A stretch of 64,000 bases of DNA, taken from Streptosporangium brasiliense. Its GTDB lineage: Bacteria; Actinomycetota; Actinomycetes; Streptosporangiales; Streptosporangiaceae. Shown in pieces: positions 51,050-59,331 of this stretch. The notes below the pieces were generated by a model that worked only from the letters and a program-made list of their open reading frames with translations, was not told the DNA's origin and ran no database searches. The stretch covers positions 3,100,001 to 3,164,000 of the forward strand of contig NZ_JAUSRB010000002.1 in NCBI RefSeq assembly GCF_030811595.1, read 5' to 3'. The position numbers and the translations under genes were made by a program. The stretch's first letter is position 1. The number at the start of each line of letters is the position of its first letter.

Positions 51050-51991
51050 ATGTTCCCGACGACAGGCATCGCGCCAGGCCGTGCGCACCGGACATCCGTG
51101 GTGTCTGGCCTCCTGCTGGCGCTCCTGGTCGCCGCCGGACTGGCGGGCCCGCAGCGCGCCGCTGCCGAAGAGGCCACCACGATCACCATCGGGCAGCCCG
51201 GACACATCACGCTCACCGCGTCCAGGACCGTCGCCCCCGGTGCCGAGGCCCTGCTGGACCTCGTCTACACCAACACCTCGGACCGCAGGATCGAGACGGC
51301 CCCGCTGACCATCACCTTCGCCCCCGAGGCCGACGGCAGTCTCGACGCGGGCGACCTGTCCTGGTGGTCGTCCGATGTGGAGGGCCACACGCGGGCCGTC
51401 ACCGGCGACACCGCGAGCCGCACCGTCACCGTCGACTGGGGCGACTTCGATCCGGGCGACACGAACCGCACGCTGATCTATCTTCCTTTCAAGACCACCG
51501 CGTCGGGCCAGGTCCCCCTGCACGCCACCCTGACCGAGAACTTCGGTGACGGCCCCGTCACCACCGACCTCGGCGACCTGACGATCAACGAGACCCCGCC
51601 CGCCGCCGACCTCGCCGTCTCGCTGGCGGCCTCCCCCAAGGGGTTGGGCGTCGTCTACGCGACCTTCACCGCCACCGTCACCAACCGGGGGCCGGCCACC
51701 GCCACCGCGGCGCGGCTGCGCTTCACCTACCCGGCGGGCTTCGCCCGGCCGGCGGCCCCGGGCTGCGCCGCCGACACCGGGGCCCGCACCGTCACCTGTG
51801 ACCTCGGCTCCCTGCCCGCGGGCGGCTCGGTGACCAGGTCCCTGGGCCTGCACACCCAGCTGCTGACCATCAGCAACCGCCTCACCGTCACGGCCGGACG
51901 TCTCGACAGCGCCCCGGCCGACACCCAGCCGGCCAACGACACGGCCTCGGCCACCTGCTCCGCCATCACAGGTCTGCTCGTCATCTGCTGA
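51050..51991 (+). CDS. secreted DUF11/CARDB-like adhesin-type protein
   Basis: This is a 313-residue exported protein. A signal peptide (SGLLLALLVAAGLAGPQRAAA) leads to two Ig-like beta-sandwich repeats. The first spans about 45-170 (VAPGAEALLDLVYTNTSDRR). The second spans about 185-300, a clear DUF11 unit (ATFTATVTNRGPATATAARLRF, CDLGSLPAGGSV). Two Cys residues near the end (CSAITGLLVIC) may form a disulfide. There is no sortase motif, so it is probably free or wall-associated. ATG 51050 follows GAAGGAGAAGG. DUF11 proteins are common surface proteins with unknown ligands. Confidence 0.82.
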   Translation: MFPTTGIAPGRAHRTSVVSGLLLALLVAAGLAGPQRAAAEEATTITIGQPGHITLTASRTVAPGAEALLDLVYTNTSDRRIETAPLTITFAPEADGSLDAGDLSWWSSDVEGHTRAVTGDTASRTVTVDWGDFDPGDTNRTLIYLPFKTTASGQVPLHATLTENFGDGPVTTDLGDLTINETPPAADLAVSLAASPKGLGVVYATFTATVTNRGPATATAARLRFTYPAGFARPAAPGCAADTGARTVTCDLGSLPAGGSVTRSLGLHTQLLTISNRLTVTAGRLDSAPADTQPANDTASATCSAITGLLVIC

Positions 51992-52003
51992 CCCCCGCGT
52001 CAC

Positions 52004-52037
52004 GGCGGCCCCGGCACCCTCCGTGCCCGGGGCCGCC
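52004..52037. terminator. bidirectional hairpin terminator
   Basis: GGCGGCCCCGGCAC and GTGCCCGGGGCCGCC pair with a single extra base around CCTCC, between the DUF11 gene and the convergent merR gene. Confidence 0.65.
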
Positions 52038-52051
52038 CGCCCCGCGGCTCG

Positions 52052-52486
52052 TCAGGCCGCCTGCTCCGGCCTGTGGTCACGCGCCTGGTCGGGGCCGAGG
52101 AACAGCTCGCCGAACCGGTGGTTGAGCGCCTCGGTGAGGCGGGCGCGCAGCTCGGTCAGCCGTTCGATGCGCCTGTCGAGATCGGCCAGCCGCCGGCCGG
52201 TGACCTCGGCGACCGGGCAGCGGCTCGACCCGTCCGTGACGGTCGCGGAGACTTCACCGTCCGATGGGAACCGCATGTCGAGGACGTGGACGAAGTCCTG
52301 TACGTCGCCGATCGTCAGGCCCGCCTCCAGCAGCTCGCGTACGGCCCGCAGCCGGTGGACGTCATCATGGCTGTATTCGCGGTGGCCCGACGGCGTGCGC
52401 CGTGCCGCGATCAGGCCCCGCTGCTCGTAGTAGCGCAGTGCCCTCGAGGTGAGACCCGCGGACGCCGCCGCCTCGCCGATGCGCAT
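52052..52486 (-). CDS. MerR-family regulator of the adjacent oxidoreductase
   Basis: This is a 144-residue MerR regulator. It has an N-terminal helix-turn-helix (MRIGEAAASAGLTSRALRYY, SGHREYSHDD), a helix linker and a dimerisation coiled coil (RRLADLDRRIERLTELRARL). A single Cys lies in SSRCPVAEV, so metal or thiol sensing by a Cys pair is unlikely. ATG 52486 follows GGAAGGACC. It lies 22 bp downstream of the MDR oxidoreductase on the same strand, and the promoter of that pair carries a perfect MerR dyad in a 20-bp spacer. It therefore very likely activates its own operon. Confidence 0.88.
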   Translation of the reverse strand: MRIGEAAASAGLTSRALRYYEQRGLIAARRTPSGHREYSHDDVHRLRAVRELLEAGLTIGDVQDFVHVLDMRFPSDGEVSATVTDGSSRCPVAEVTGRRLADLDRRIERLTELRARLTEALNHRFGELFLGPDQARDHRPEQAA

Positions 52487-52508
52487 TTTCAGGTCCTTCC
52501 GGTCTGGG

Positions 52509-53522
52509 TCACAGCTCCACCAGTACCGCACCGATGTGACGTCCTTCAAGCAACTCGCACAATGCCCGCGGCGCTTGGTCGATGCCCGACAGGCGGGCGT
52601 GCGGGAAGGTGATGGTGCCCTCGCGCAGCCCACGGCCCAAGTCCCGCATCGCCTGCGGGATCGCGTCCAGATGATCGCTGCCTGACATTCCGCGCAGCGT
52701 GATCCCTCGCAGGATGAGAGAGGCGCTGTCGATCTCGACCGGGGCGTTGAAGCCACCGGACAGCTGGCTGGACAGCGCGCCGACAAGCGCGACGCGGGCG
52801 CCGCGGCGGGCCACCGCCAGCGCGGCCGACAACTGCTCGCCGCCGACGTTGTCGAAGACCGCGTCGACGCCGTCGGGGGCCGCCTCCCGCAGTTGGTCCT
52901 CGATGGGACCCTCCCCCCGGATGACGGCGGCGTCGTAACCCAGCTCCTCGACCAGATACCGGCCCTTGAGCCGGGAACCGGTGCTGCCGATCACTCGCGC
53001 CGCGCCACGCAGGCGGGCGAACTGTCCGGCGAGGGAACCGACGCCGCCCGCCGCACCGGACACGAACACCGTGTCGCCGGGCCTCACCTCGGCAGCCCGT
53101 ACGATGCCCAGCCAGGCGGTCAGTCCCTGCGAGAGATGGGCGGCCACATCGGGCAGCGCCTCGGGGTCGACGCGCTGCGCGGCGGCCGCGTCGACGGCCG
53201 CGTACTCGCGCCAGCCTTGGGTATGCGTGACGAGATCGCCGACGCTCAGGCCGGCGCCCGGCGCGGCGACCACTTCGCCGAGGGCCGGGGCCCACGGGGT
53301 TTCGCCCAGTCCGTACGGCGGCATGGGCAGGCCGGCGCCGTCCCCCACCAGGGTGCGCATCACGGCGACGACGCTCATGAGACGGTTGCGCACGAGCACC
53401 TGGCCGGCTCCGGGCTCGGGGACCGGAACCTCGACGACGTGGAAGTGATCGGTGCTGAGCGCCCCTTCCGGGCGAGCGGTCAGGTGCACCTCGCGATGGG
53501 TGGCTGGGACGGCGACGGTCAT
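52509..53522 (-). CDS. MDR-family NADP-dependent oxidoreductase
   Basis: This is a 337-residue zinc-free medium-chain reductase of the leukotriene/curcumin reductase type (YncB-like). The NADP site reads VFVSGAAGGVGSLAGQFARLRG, followed by GSTGSRLKGRYLVEELGYD and VDAVFDNVGGEQLSAAL. Such enzymes reduce the double bond of alpha,beta-unsaturated carbonyls. ATG 53522 has GAGGAG upstream; the longer frame lacks a signal. It is cotranscribed with a MerR gene. This resembles electrophile-responsive MerR/reductase pairs. Confidence 0.9.
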   Translation of the reverse strand: MTVAVPATHREVHLTARPEGALSTDHFHVVEVPVPEPGAGQVLVRNRLMSVVAVMRTLVGDGAGLPMPPYGLGETPWAPALGEVVAAPGAGLSVGDLVTHTQGWREYAAVDAAAAQRVDPEALPDVAAHLSQGLTAWLGIVRAAEVRPGDTVFVSGAAGGVGSLAGQFARLRGAARVIGSTGSRLKGRYLVEELGYDAAVIRGEGPIEDQLREAAPDGVDAVFDNVGGEQLSAALAVARRGARVALVGALSSQLSGGFNAPVEIDSASLILRGITLRGMSGSDHLDAIPQAMRDLGRGLREGTITFPHARLSGIDQAPRALCELLEGRHIGAVLVEL

Positions 53523-53591
53523 GGTGGCTCCTCGGCAGGCCGGACGCCGCGCAGGACAGTCCCGCACGGGCTTTGAAGGCTGTCGCCGACG

Positions 53592-53623
53592 ACGTTAAAG
53601 CTTGACGCTTACGTCAAGTGCAA
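53592..53623 (-). promoter_or_regulatory. MerR-type promoter with perfect dyad in a 20-bp spacer
   Basis: On the minus strand the -35 TTGCAC (53623-53618) and -10 TAACGT (53597-53592) are separated by 20 bp. The spacer holds the perfect dyad CTTGACG-TAAG-CGTCAAG (53601-53618). This over-long spacer with a central dyad is the hallmark of MerR-activated promoters. It lies about 70 bp before the oxidoreductase start. Confidence 0.8.
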
Positions 53624-53758
53624 GCCCGTTCCGGGACCGGACCTTCCGTACGGCTCGTGCGACCGGCTCACGGAAGCGGGTCCCGCGACCGGCTCCCGGG
53701 ACCGGGGCGCGGAGCCAGGTCCTGACAGGCGGCACCGGTGGGGGACCCCGGCGGTCCT

Positions 53759-55072
53759 CTACCGCTCGACCTGGAAGGCGGCCATCGGGATGGGCAGCCA
53801 GGCCGGACGGTTGCGGGCCTCGTAGGTGACCTCGTAGACGGCCTTGACCAGCTCCAGGGCGCGCAGCAGGACGGCGTCCTCGGCCTGCAGGCGGCCGCCG
53901 CCGGCGGAGTAGCCGGCCAGGAAGGAGGAGCGGTTGAGCTCGGCCCATTCGATGGCGCGGGGGCGCAACTCGTCCGCGTCGGGATGGTCGGCCAGCAGGT
54001 GGCGGGCGGCGTAGTCGAAGGAGCGGAGCATGCCGGCCACGTCCCGCAGCGGGGAGGACAGGGCGCGGCGTTCGGCGAGGGGCTGGCCGGGCTCGCCCTC
54101 GAAGTCGAGGACGACCCAGTCGGTGGTCGTGCGCATCACCTGGCCGAGGTGGTAGTCGCCGTGGACGCGCTGGACGGGGATCTCGGCGACCACGTCGGCG
54201 ACCCGCTGGTAGGCCTCCTGGGCCACCGGCGCGTAGGCGGCGAGCTGGGGCACCTCGGCGATCGCGCCGGCCAGGCGGCGGCGGTGGTCCTCGACCATCT
54301 GCTTGACGTCCTGCGACTCCATCACGTCGGTGGGGAAGGCGGCGGCCAGCTCGCGGTGGACCTCGGCGGTGGCCACGCCGAGCCGGTAGGCCTCGGAGCT
54401 GAAGTCGCCACCCGCGTCGCAGGCCGAGGGGTCGAAGCTGGCGTACAGGTCGCGGACGCTGGCCAGGGCCAGGGCCCAGCCGTCGTTGGCGGTGGCGAGG
54501 AACTCCTGGGTCATGGCCAGGGTGGTGGGCTCGCCGTCGAGGTCGGTCTCGATCCAGCCGTACGGCTGCGCGATGTGGTGGGCGCCGTGCCGGGCCAGGG
54601 CGGTGACGATCTCCAGTTCGGGGTTGACGCCGGGGATCAGGCGGCGGAACAGCTTGCAGATGTAGGTCTCGCCGTACACCAGGGAGGTGTTGGACTGCTC
54701 CGCGCCGAGCACCAGGCTCCGCAGGGAGGTGTCGATCTCCACCCCCTCCAGGTGGCGGAAGCGGAGCGGGCCGAGGTCGTGGCCGTCGGCCATCCCGGTG
54801 AGCAGGGTGCCGGTGAGGTCGGGGTCGTAGGCGGCGTCGTAGTAGCCCTCGCCGATCCGGGCGTGGCTGTAGCGGCCGGAGGTGTGCCCGTCGGCGCCGA
54901 GCAGGAGCTGGTAGCGGTCGTGCGTCCCGGCCTGGTGGACCGAGATGATCAGATGGCGCAGGCCGGGGGCGAGCTCGACGTCGGAATCGATGCCGAGCTC
55001 GTCTATCGGCCGCCCCTTACCGGCGAACCATCGTTGATGGGTGATCCAGCCGGTAAGGAGCTGCGTCAACAC
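53759..55072 (-). CDS. mak: maltokinase
   Basis: This is a 437-residue maltokinase (Pep2), a eukaryote-like kinase fold. The N-terminal cap includes HQRWFAGKGR. The catalytic loop reads VQRVHGDYHLGQV and the metal site WVVLDFEGEPGQP. It phosphorylates maltose from TreS to maltose-1-phosphate for GlgE. GTG 55072 has AGGAGG 8 nt upstream, with only 4 bp after the treS stop, so translation is coupled. In many actinomycetes treS and mak are fused; here they are separate. Third gene of the GlgE operon. Confidence 0.93.
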   Translation of the reverse strand: MLTQLLTGWITHQRWFAGKGRPIDELGIDSDVELAPGLRHLIISVHQAGTHDRYQLLLGADGHTSGRYSHARIGEGYYDAAYDPDLTGTLLTGMADGHDLGPLRFRHLEGVEIDTSLRSLVLGAEQSNTSLVYGETYICKLFRRLIPGVNPELEIVTALARHGAHHIAQPYGWIETDLDGEPTTLAMTQEFLATANDGWALALASVRDLYASFDPSACDAGGDFSSEAYRLGVATAEVHRELAAAFPTDVMESQDVKQMVEDHRRRLAGAIAEVPQLAAYAPVAQEAYQRVADVVAEIPVQRVHGDYHLGQVMRTTTDWVVLDFEGEPGQPLAERRALSSPLRDVAGMLRSFDYAARHLLADHPDADELRPRAIEWAELNRSSFLAGYSAGGGRLQAEDAVLLRALELVKAVYEVTYEARNRPAWLPIPMAAFQVER

Positions 55073-55076
55073 GGCT

Positions 55077-56780
55077 TTACGCCTCCTGGGTTACGGGCGG
55101 CAGGGTGAACCAGTAGAACCCATGCCCAGGAAGCGTCAAAAGATACGGAAGTTCGCCAATCGGTGGGAACGGAACTCCGCCCATGGTCTCCACGGGCACC
55201 GATCCCTCGAACCGGCGCAGGTCCAGCTCCACCGGCTGCGGGAACCGCGAGAGGTTGTTGACGCACAGGATGCGGTCGTCGCCGAACTCGCGCACGTAGG
55301 CTAGGACGCTCGGATTGGAGGAGTTCAGCTCGGTGAACGCCCCCAGGCCGAAGACCGGGTGGCGCTTGCGGATGTCGATCATCCGCTTGGTCCAGTGCAG
55401 CAGCGAGCCGGAGCTCTTCTGCTGCGCCTCGACGTTGATCGCCTGGTAGCCGTAGATCGGGTCCATGATGACCGGCAGGTAAAGCCGGCCGGGATCGCAG
55501 TTGGAGAACCCGGCGTTGCGGTCCGGGCTCCACTGCATCGGGGTGCGGACGCCGTCGCGGTCGCCCAGCCAGATGTTGTCGCCCATCCCGATCTCGTCGC
55601 CGTAGTAGAGCACCGGGGACCCGGGCAGCGACAGCAGCAGCGCGGTGAACAGCTCGATCTGGTTGCGGTCGTTCTCCAGCAGCGGGGCCAGCCGCCGCCG
55701 GATGCCGACGTTGGCCCGCATCCGGGGATCCTTGGCGTACTCGGAGTACATGTAGTCGCGCTCGTCGTCGGTCACCATCTCGAGCGTGAGCTCGTCGTGG
55801 TTGCGCAGGAAGATGCCCCACTGGCAGTTCTCGGGGATCTTCGGCGTCTGGGCCATGATCTCCGAGATCGGGTAGCGGGACTCCCGCCTGACAGCCATGA
55901 AGATGCGCGGCATCAGCGGGAAGTGGAAGGCCATGTGGCACTCGTCGCCGCCGGTGGCCGGGTCGCCGAAGTATTCCACGACGTCGGCCGGCCACTGGTT
56001 GGCCTCGGCCAGCAGCACCCGGTCGGGGTAGAGGCGGTCGACCTCGGCCCTGACCCGCTTGAGGTATTCGTGGGTCCTGGGCAGGTTCTCGCAGTTGGTG
56101 CCGTCCTGCTCAAACAGGTAGGGGATGGCGTCCATCCGGAACCCGTCGATGCCGAGGTCCAGCCAGAACCGCAGCACCTCCAGCATCGCGTCCTGGACGT
56201 CCGGGTTCTCGTAGTTGAGGTCCGGCTGGTGGGAGAAGAACCGGTGCCAGTAGTACTGCTGCCGCACCGGGTCATAGGTCCAGTTGGACGTCTCGGTGTC
56301 GACGAAGATGATCCGGGCGTCCTTGTAGCGCTCGTCGTCGTCGTTCCAGACGTAGAAGTCGCCGAACGGGCCGTCGGGGTCGTGGCGGGAGGACTGGAAC
56401 CAGGGATGCTGGTCGCTGGTGTGGTTCATCACCAGGTCGGCGATGACCCGCATACCTCGCTTGTGAGCCTCGTCCACCAATTTCACGAAATCTCCGAGAT
56501 CGCCGAACTCGGGAAGGATTTTCATGAAATCCGCGATGTCGTAACCGCCGTCGCGGAGCGGTGACTCGTACAGGGGCAGCAGCCAGAGGCAGTCCACACC
56601 GAGCCACTGGAGGTAGTCCAGTTTGTCGATGAGACCACGGATGTCTCCGGTGCCGTCTCCGTTGGAGTCGGCGAATCCCCGGATGAGCACCTCGTAGAAG
56701 ACGGCGCGCTTGAACCAGTACGGATCGCGCGGCTTCTCCTCGTCGAAAGTGTTCGGGATTGGCTCAGGTAGCTGACTCAC
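55077..56780 (-). CDS. treS: trehalose synthase (maltose alpha-D-glucosyltransferase)
   Basis: This is a 567-residue GH13 enzyme that interconverts trehalose and maltose. The barrel motifs include [26 protein letters not shown] (nucleophile Asp217), [10 protein letters not shown] (acid/base Glu) and [12 protein letters not shown]. The N-terminal block [21 protein letters not shown] is typical of TreS. GTG 56780 follows GGGGAG. There is no kinase fusion; the kinase is the next gene. It feeds maltose to Mak and thus trehalose into the GlgE pathway, or runs in reverse to make trehalose under stress. Gap to glgE is 45 bp. Confidence 0.95.
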   Translation of the reverse strand: MSQLPEPIPNTFDEEKPRDPYWFKRAVFYEVLIRGFADSNGDGTGDIRGLIDKLDYLQWLGVDCLWLLPLYESPLRDGGYDIADFMKILPEFGDLGDFVKLVDEAHKRGMRVIADLVMNHTSDQHPWFQSSRHDPDGPFGDFYVWNDDDERYKDARIIFVDTETSNWTYDPVRQQYYWHRFFSHQPDLNYENPDVQDAMLEVLRFWLDLGIDGFRMDAIPYLFEQDGTNCENLPRTHEYLKRVRAEVDRLYPDRVLLAEANQWPADVVEYFGDPATGGDECHMAFHFPLMPRIFMAVRRESRYPISEIMAQTPKIPENCQWGIFLRNHDELTLEMVTDDERDYMYSEYAKDPRMRANVGIRRRLAPLLENDRNQIELFTALLLSLPGSPVLYYGDEIGMGDNIWLGDRDGVRTPMQWSPDRNAGFSNCDPGRLYLPVIMDPIYGYQAINVEAQQKSSGSLLHWTKRMIDIRKRHPVFGLGAFTELNSSNPSVLAYVREFGDDRILCVNNLSRFPQPVELDLRRFEGSVPVETMGGVPFPPIGELPYLLTLPGHGFYWFTLPPVTQEA

Positions 56781-56825
56781 CAGTGGACTCCCCGCTGTTC
56801 TGCCGGTATCGCGTACCCGGCCGGC

Positions 56826-58979
56826 TCACCGCTGGTTCGCCGTCGCGGCACGCAAAGTGAAGATGTGTGCTGGGTGGATATGGGGATCGAGGCGCACGTA
56901 GTTGTTCTGTCGCCAGCGATAGGACTCGCCTGACAGCTCGTCGTCGACGAAGAACTCGGCATGCCAGTCGAGACCGAGAGACGGCATGTCCAGCGACACC
57001 GTCGCCTCATGGGTGTTGTGTGGATCGAGATTCACGACCGTCAGCACCACATCGCCCAGGCCGTGCCGTCGTGTGGCCGTGTCGTAGGCGCCGGGCAGCC
57101 GCTTGGAGAAGCAGACCACGTCCGGATGGTCGACGCTATGGAACCGTAGGTTACGCAGTTCCTGGAGCGCCGGGTGTGCTCTTCGGAACAAATTAAGTTG
57201 CGTGATGAAGGGGGCGAGGCTACGGCCTTCCCGCTCGGCCTCTACCCAATCGCGAGGTCTGTACTGATATTTCTCGCTATCTAGGTATTCTTCGCTGCCC
57301 GGTCGAACTGGGACATTCTCCGCAAGTTCATATCCGGCATACACCCCCCAGGTCGGCATCGCCATCGCCGCGAGGACCGCTCTGATCCGGAATGCCGGGA
57401 CTCCCCCGTGTTGGAGGTATTCGTGGAGGATGTCAGGGGTGTTGACGAAAACGTTCGGCCGCAGGAAGTGCGACGTCTCGTGGGAGAGCTCGCCCAGGTA
57501 GTCCTCGACCTCCCGCCGCGAGTTCTTCCACGTGAAGTAGGTGTACGACTGGTGGAAGCCCACCTTGGCCAGCGCCTGCATCATGGCCGGCCGGGTGAAC
57601 GCCTCCGCCAGGAACAGCACGTCCGGATCGGTGGAGTTGATGTCGGCCAGCAGCCGCTCCCAGAACGCCACCGGCTTGGTGTGCGGGTTGTCCACCCGGA
57701 AGATCCGCACGCCGTGGTCCATCCAGAGCCGCACCACCCGCTTGACCTCGGCGTAGATGCCCTCCGGGTCCTTGTCGAAGTTCAGGGGGTAGATGTCCTG
57801 ATACTTCTTCGGCGGGTTCTCCGCGTAGGCGATCGAGCCGTCGGCGCGGATGTTGAACCACTCCGGGTGCTCCTTGACCCACGGGTGGTCGGGCGCGCAC
57901 TGCAGGGCCAGGTCGAGGGCGACCTCCATGCCCAGCTCGCGGGCCTTGGACACGAAGGCGTCGAAGTCCTCGAAGGTGCCGAGGTCGGGGTGGATGGCGT
58001 CGTGCCCGCCCTCCTCGGAGCCGATCGCCCAGGGGGAGCCCGGATCGTACGGCTCCGGCGTCAGGGTGTTGTTGCGGCCCTTGCGGTAGCTGTGCCCGAT
58101 CGGGTGGATGGGCGGCAGGTAGACGACGTCGAAGCCCATCTTCGCGACGGCGGGCAGCCGCTTCGCTGCAGTCGTGAAATTTCCGGATTTAGGGGCGGTG
58201 TCCCGGTCGACGATCGCCCCCTCCGACCGGGGGAAGAACTCATACCAGGAGCCGAACAGCGCCCTGCGCCGGTCGACCCTGATCACGTGCCTGGCCGACC
58301 TGGTCACCAGATCCCGGAGCGGGTGCGCGCGCAGCAGCTCCGCCGTGTCCGGGAGCTGGGCCACCGAGAACCGGGCGCGCGGGTCGAGCTCCTTGTCACG
58401 CAGCTTGGCCGCCACCGACAGCAGCGCGGCCCGGTGCCCGCAGACGTGGAACTCCGTGACCGCCTCCCGCCCGGCCGTCCGGGTGCCCGCCGCCGTCGCG
58501 CCGCCGGCCCCGCCCGCCGTCCCGCCGCCCGCCGCCTTCGCGGTCGCGGTCGCGGGCTTGCGGGCCGCGCCTCCGCAGTCGGCGGGCCGTACGGCCTTGG
58601 CCGCGCGTTCGAAGAGCCGGGCGCCCTCCTCGCACATGAGTTCGGCGTCCATGTCGCGCGGGATCTTGATACCCGCGTCGTGGAACCAGGTGGCCATGGG
58701 GTCGCTCCACGCCTCGACGCGGAAGTGCCAGTCGCCCTCGGCGGGCAGCGTCACCTCCACGCCCCAGCGGTCGGTGCCGGGAGCCAGCTCCCTCATGCGC
58801 AGCAGCGGTCCGCGCACGCCGTCCGGGCCGGTCAGCACGGCTCCGGCGGCCACCGCGTCGTGTCCCTCCCGGAACACGGTGGCGGTGATCTCGAAGGTCT
58901 CGCCCGCGGCGGCCTTGGCGGGGCGGCGCCCGCAGTCGACCGTGGGCTGGATGTCCTGGATTGGGATTCGTCCGATCAT
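56826..58979 (-). CDS. glgE: GlgE maltosyltransferase (alpha-1,4-glucan:maltose-1-phosphate)
   Basis: This is a 717-residue GH13_3 enzyme. An N-terminal beta domain (about 1-110) precedes the barrel. The barrel carries GSWYEFFPRSEGA, VVYLPPIHPIGHSYRKGRNN, IFRVDNPHTKP with nucleophile Asp430, VLFLAEAFTRP with the acid Glu, and YFTWKNSRREVEDYL. The family's PIHPIG/RKG loop for maltose-1-phosphate is intact. Between residues about 135 and 172 an Ala/Gly/Thr/Lys low-complexity stretch (PATATAKAAGGGTAGGAGG) interrupts the domain S region, longer than in Mycobacterium. ATG 58979. It extends glucan using maltose-1-phosphate from Mak and is the first gene of glgE-treS-mak. Confidence 0.95.
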   Translation of the reverse strand: MIGRIPIQDIQPTVDCGRRPAKAAAGETFEITATVFREGHDAVAAGAVLTGPDGVRGPLLRMRELAPGTDRWGVEVTLPAEGDWHFRVEAWSDPMATWFHDAGIKIPRDMDAELMCEEGARLFERAAKAVRPADCGGAARKPATATAKAAGGGTAGGAGGATAAGTRTAGREAVTEFHVCGHRAALLSVAAKLRDKELDPRARFSVAQLPDTAELLRAHPLRDLVTRSARHVIRVDRRRALFGSWYEFFPRSEGAIVDRDTAPKSGNFTTAAKRLPAVAKMGFDVVYLPPIHPIGHSYRKGRNNTLTPEPYDPGSPWAIGSEEGGHDAIHPDLGTFEDFDAFVSKARELGMEVALDLALQCAPDHPWVKEHPEWFNIRADGSIAYAENPPKKYQDIYPLNFDKDPEGIYAEVKRVVRLWMDHGVRIFRVDNPHTKPVAFWERLLADINSTDPDVLFLAEAFTRPAMMQALAKVGFHQSYTYFTWKNSRREVEDYLGELSHETSHFLRPNVFVNTPDILHEYLQHGGVPAFRIRAVLAAMAMPTWGVYAGYELAENVPVRPGSEEYLDSEKYQYRPRDWVEAEREGRSLAPFITQLNLFRRAHPALQELRNLRFHSVDHPDVVCFSKRLPGAYDTATRRHGLGDVVLTVVNLDPHNTHEATVSLDMPSLGLDWHAEFFVDDELSGESYRWRQNNYVRLDPHIHPAHIFTLRAATANQR

Positions 58980-59331
58980 CGCGTCTCAAGGTAGCGACGG
59001 CACGCCCGGTACCGCCGGAAAAAAGTCAGTAAAAAAGATCTTCGCTTTTTCAAATGTCCCGCGACCGGCCTCGGGGCAGGACTACGTCCCGCCTCCGCGT
59101 GGATGGCCGGTTCCGGGAGGCGGAGTATTGCGGCCCATAGATGCGTTGCCCCAATAGTCCATCTTCATGCGTGTAGGCGGAAGAGTGCGGGACCTTTCAC
59201 TCTCCGGCGAGTTGCCCGAAGACATGATCAACCCGGCTTTGATGTGTTTGGGGGTGATTGATAGCGGTGAGGGGGAGACGCGTGAGTGTTTAGGTCGCCC
59301 TCGTGGCGCTGAGTAACTAGGGTCTGGCAGC
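58980..59331. promoter_or_regulatory. divergent intergenic region between glgE and glgP
   Basis: The 352-bp gap has an AT-rich part at 59020-59065 (GTAAAAAAGATCTTCGC, then TTTTTCAAATG) near glgE. A second lies at 59240-59330 near glgP with TTGATAGCGG and GAGTAACTAGG just before the GTG start. It is a likely pair of divergent promoters; no gene was found. Confidence 0.5.
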
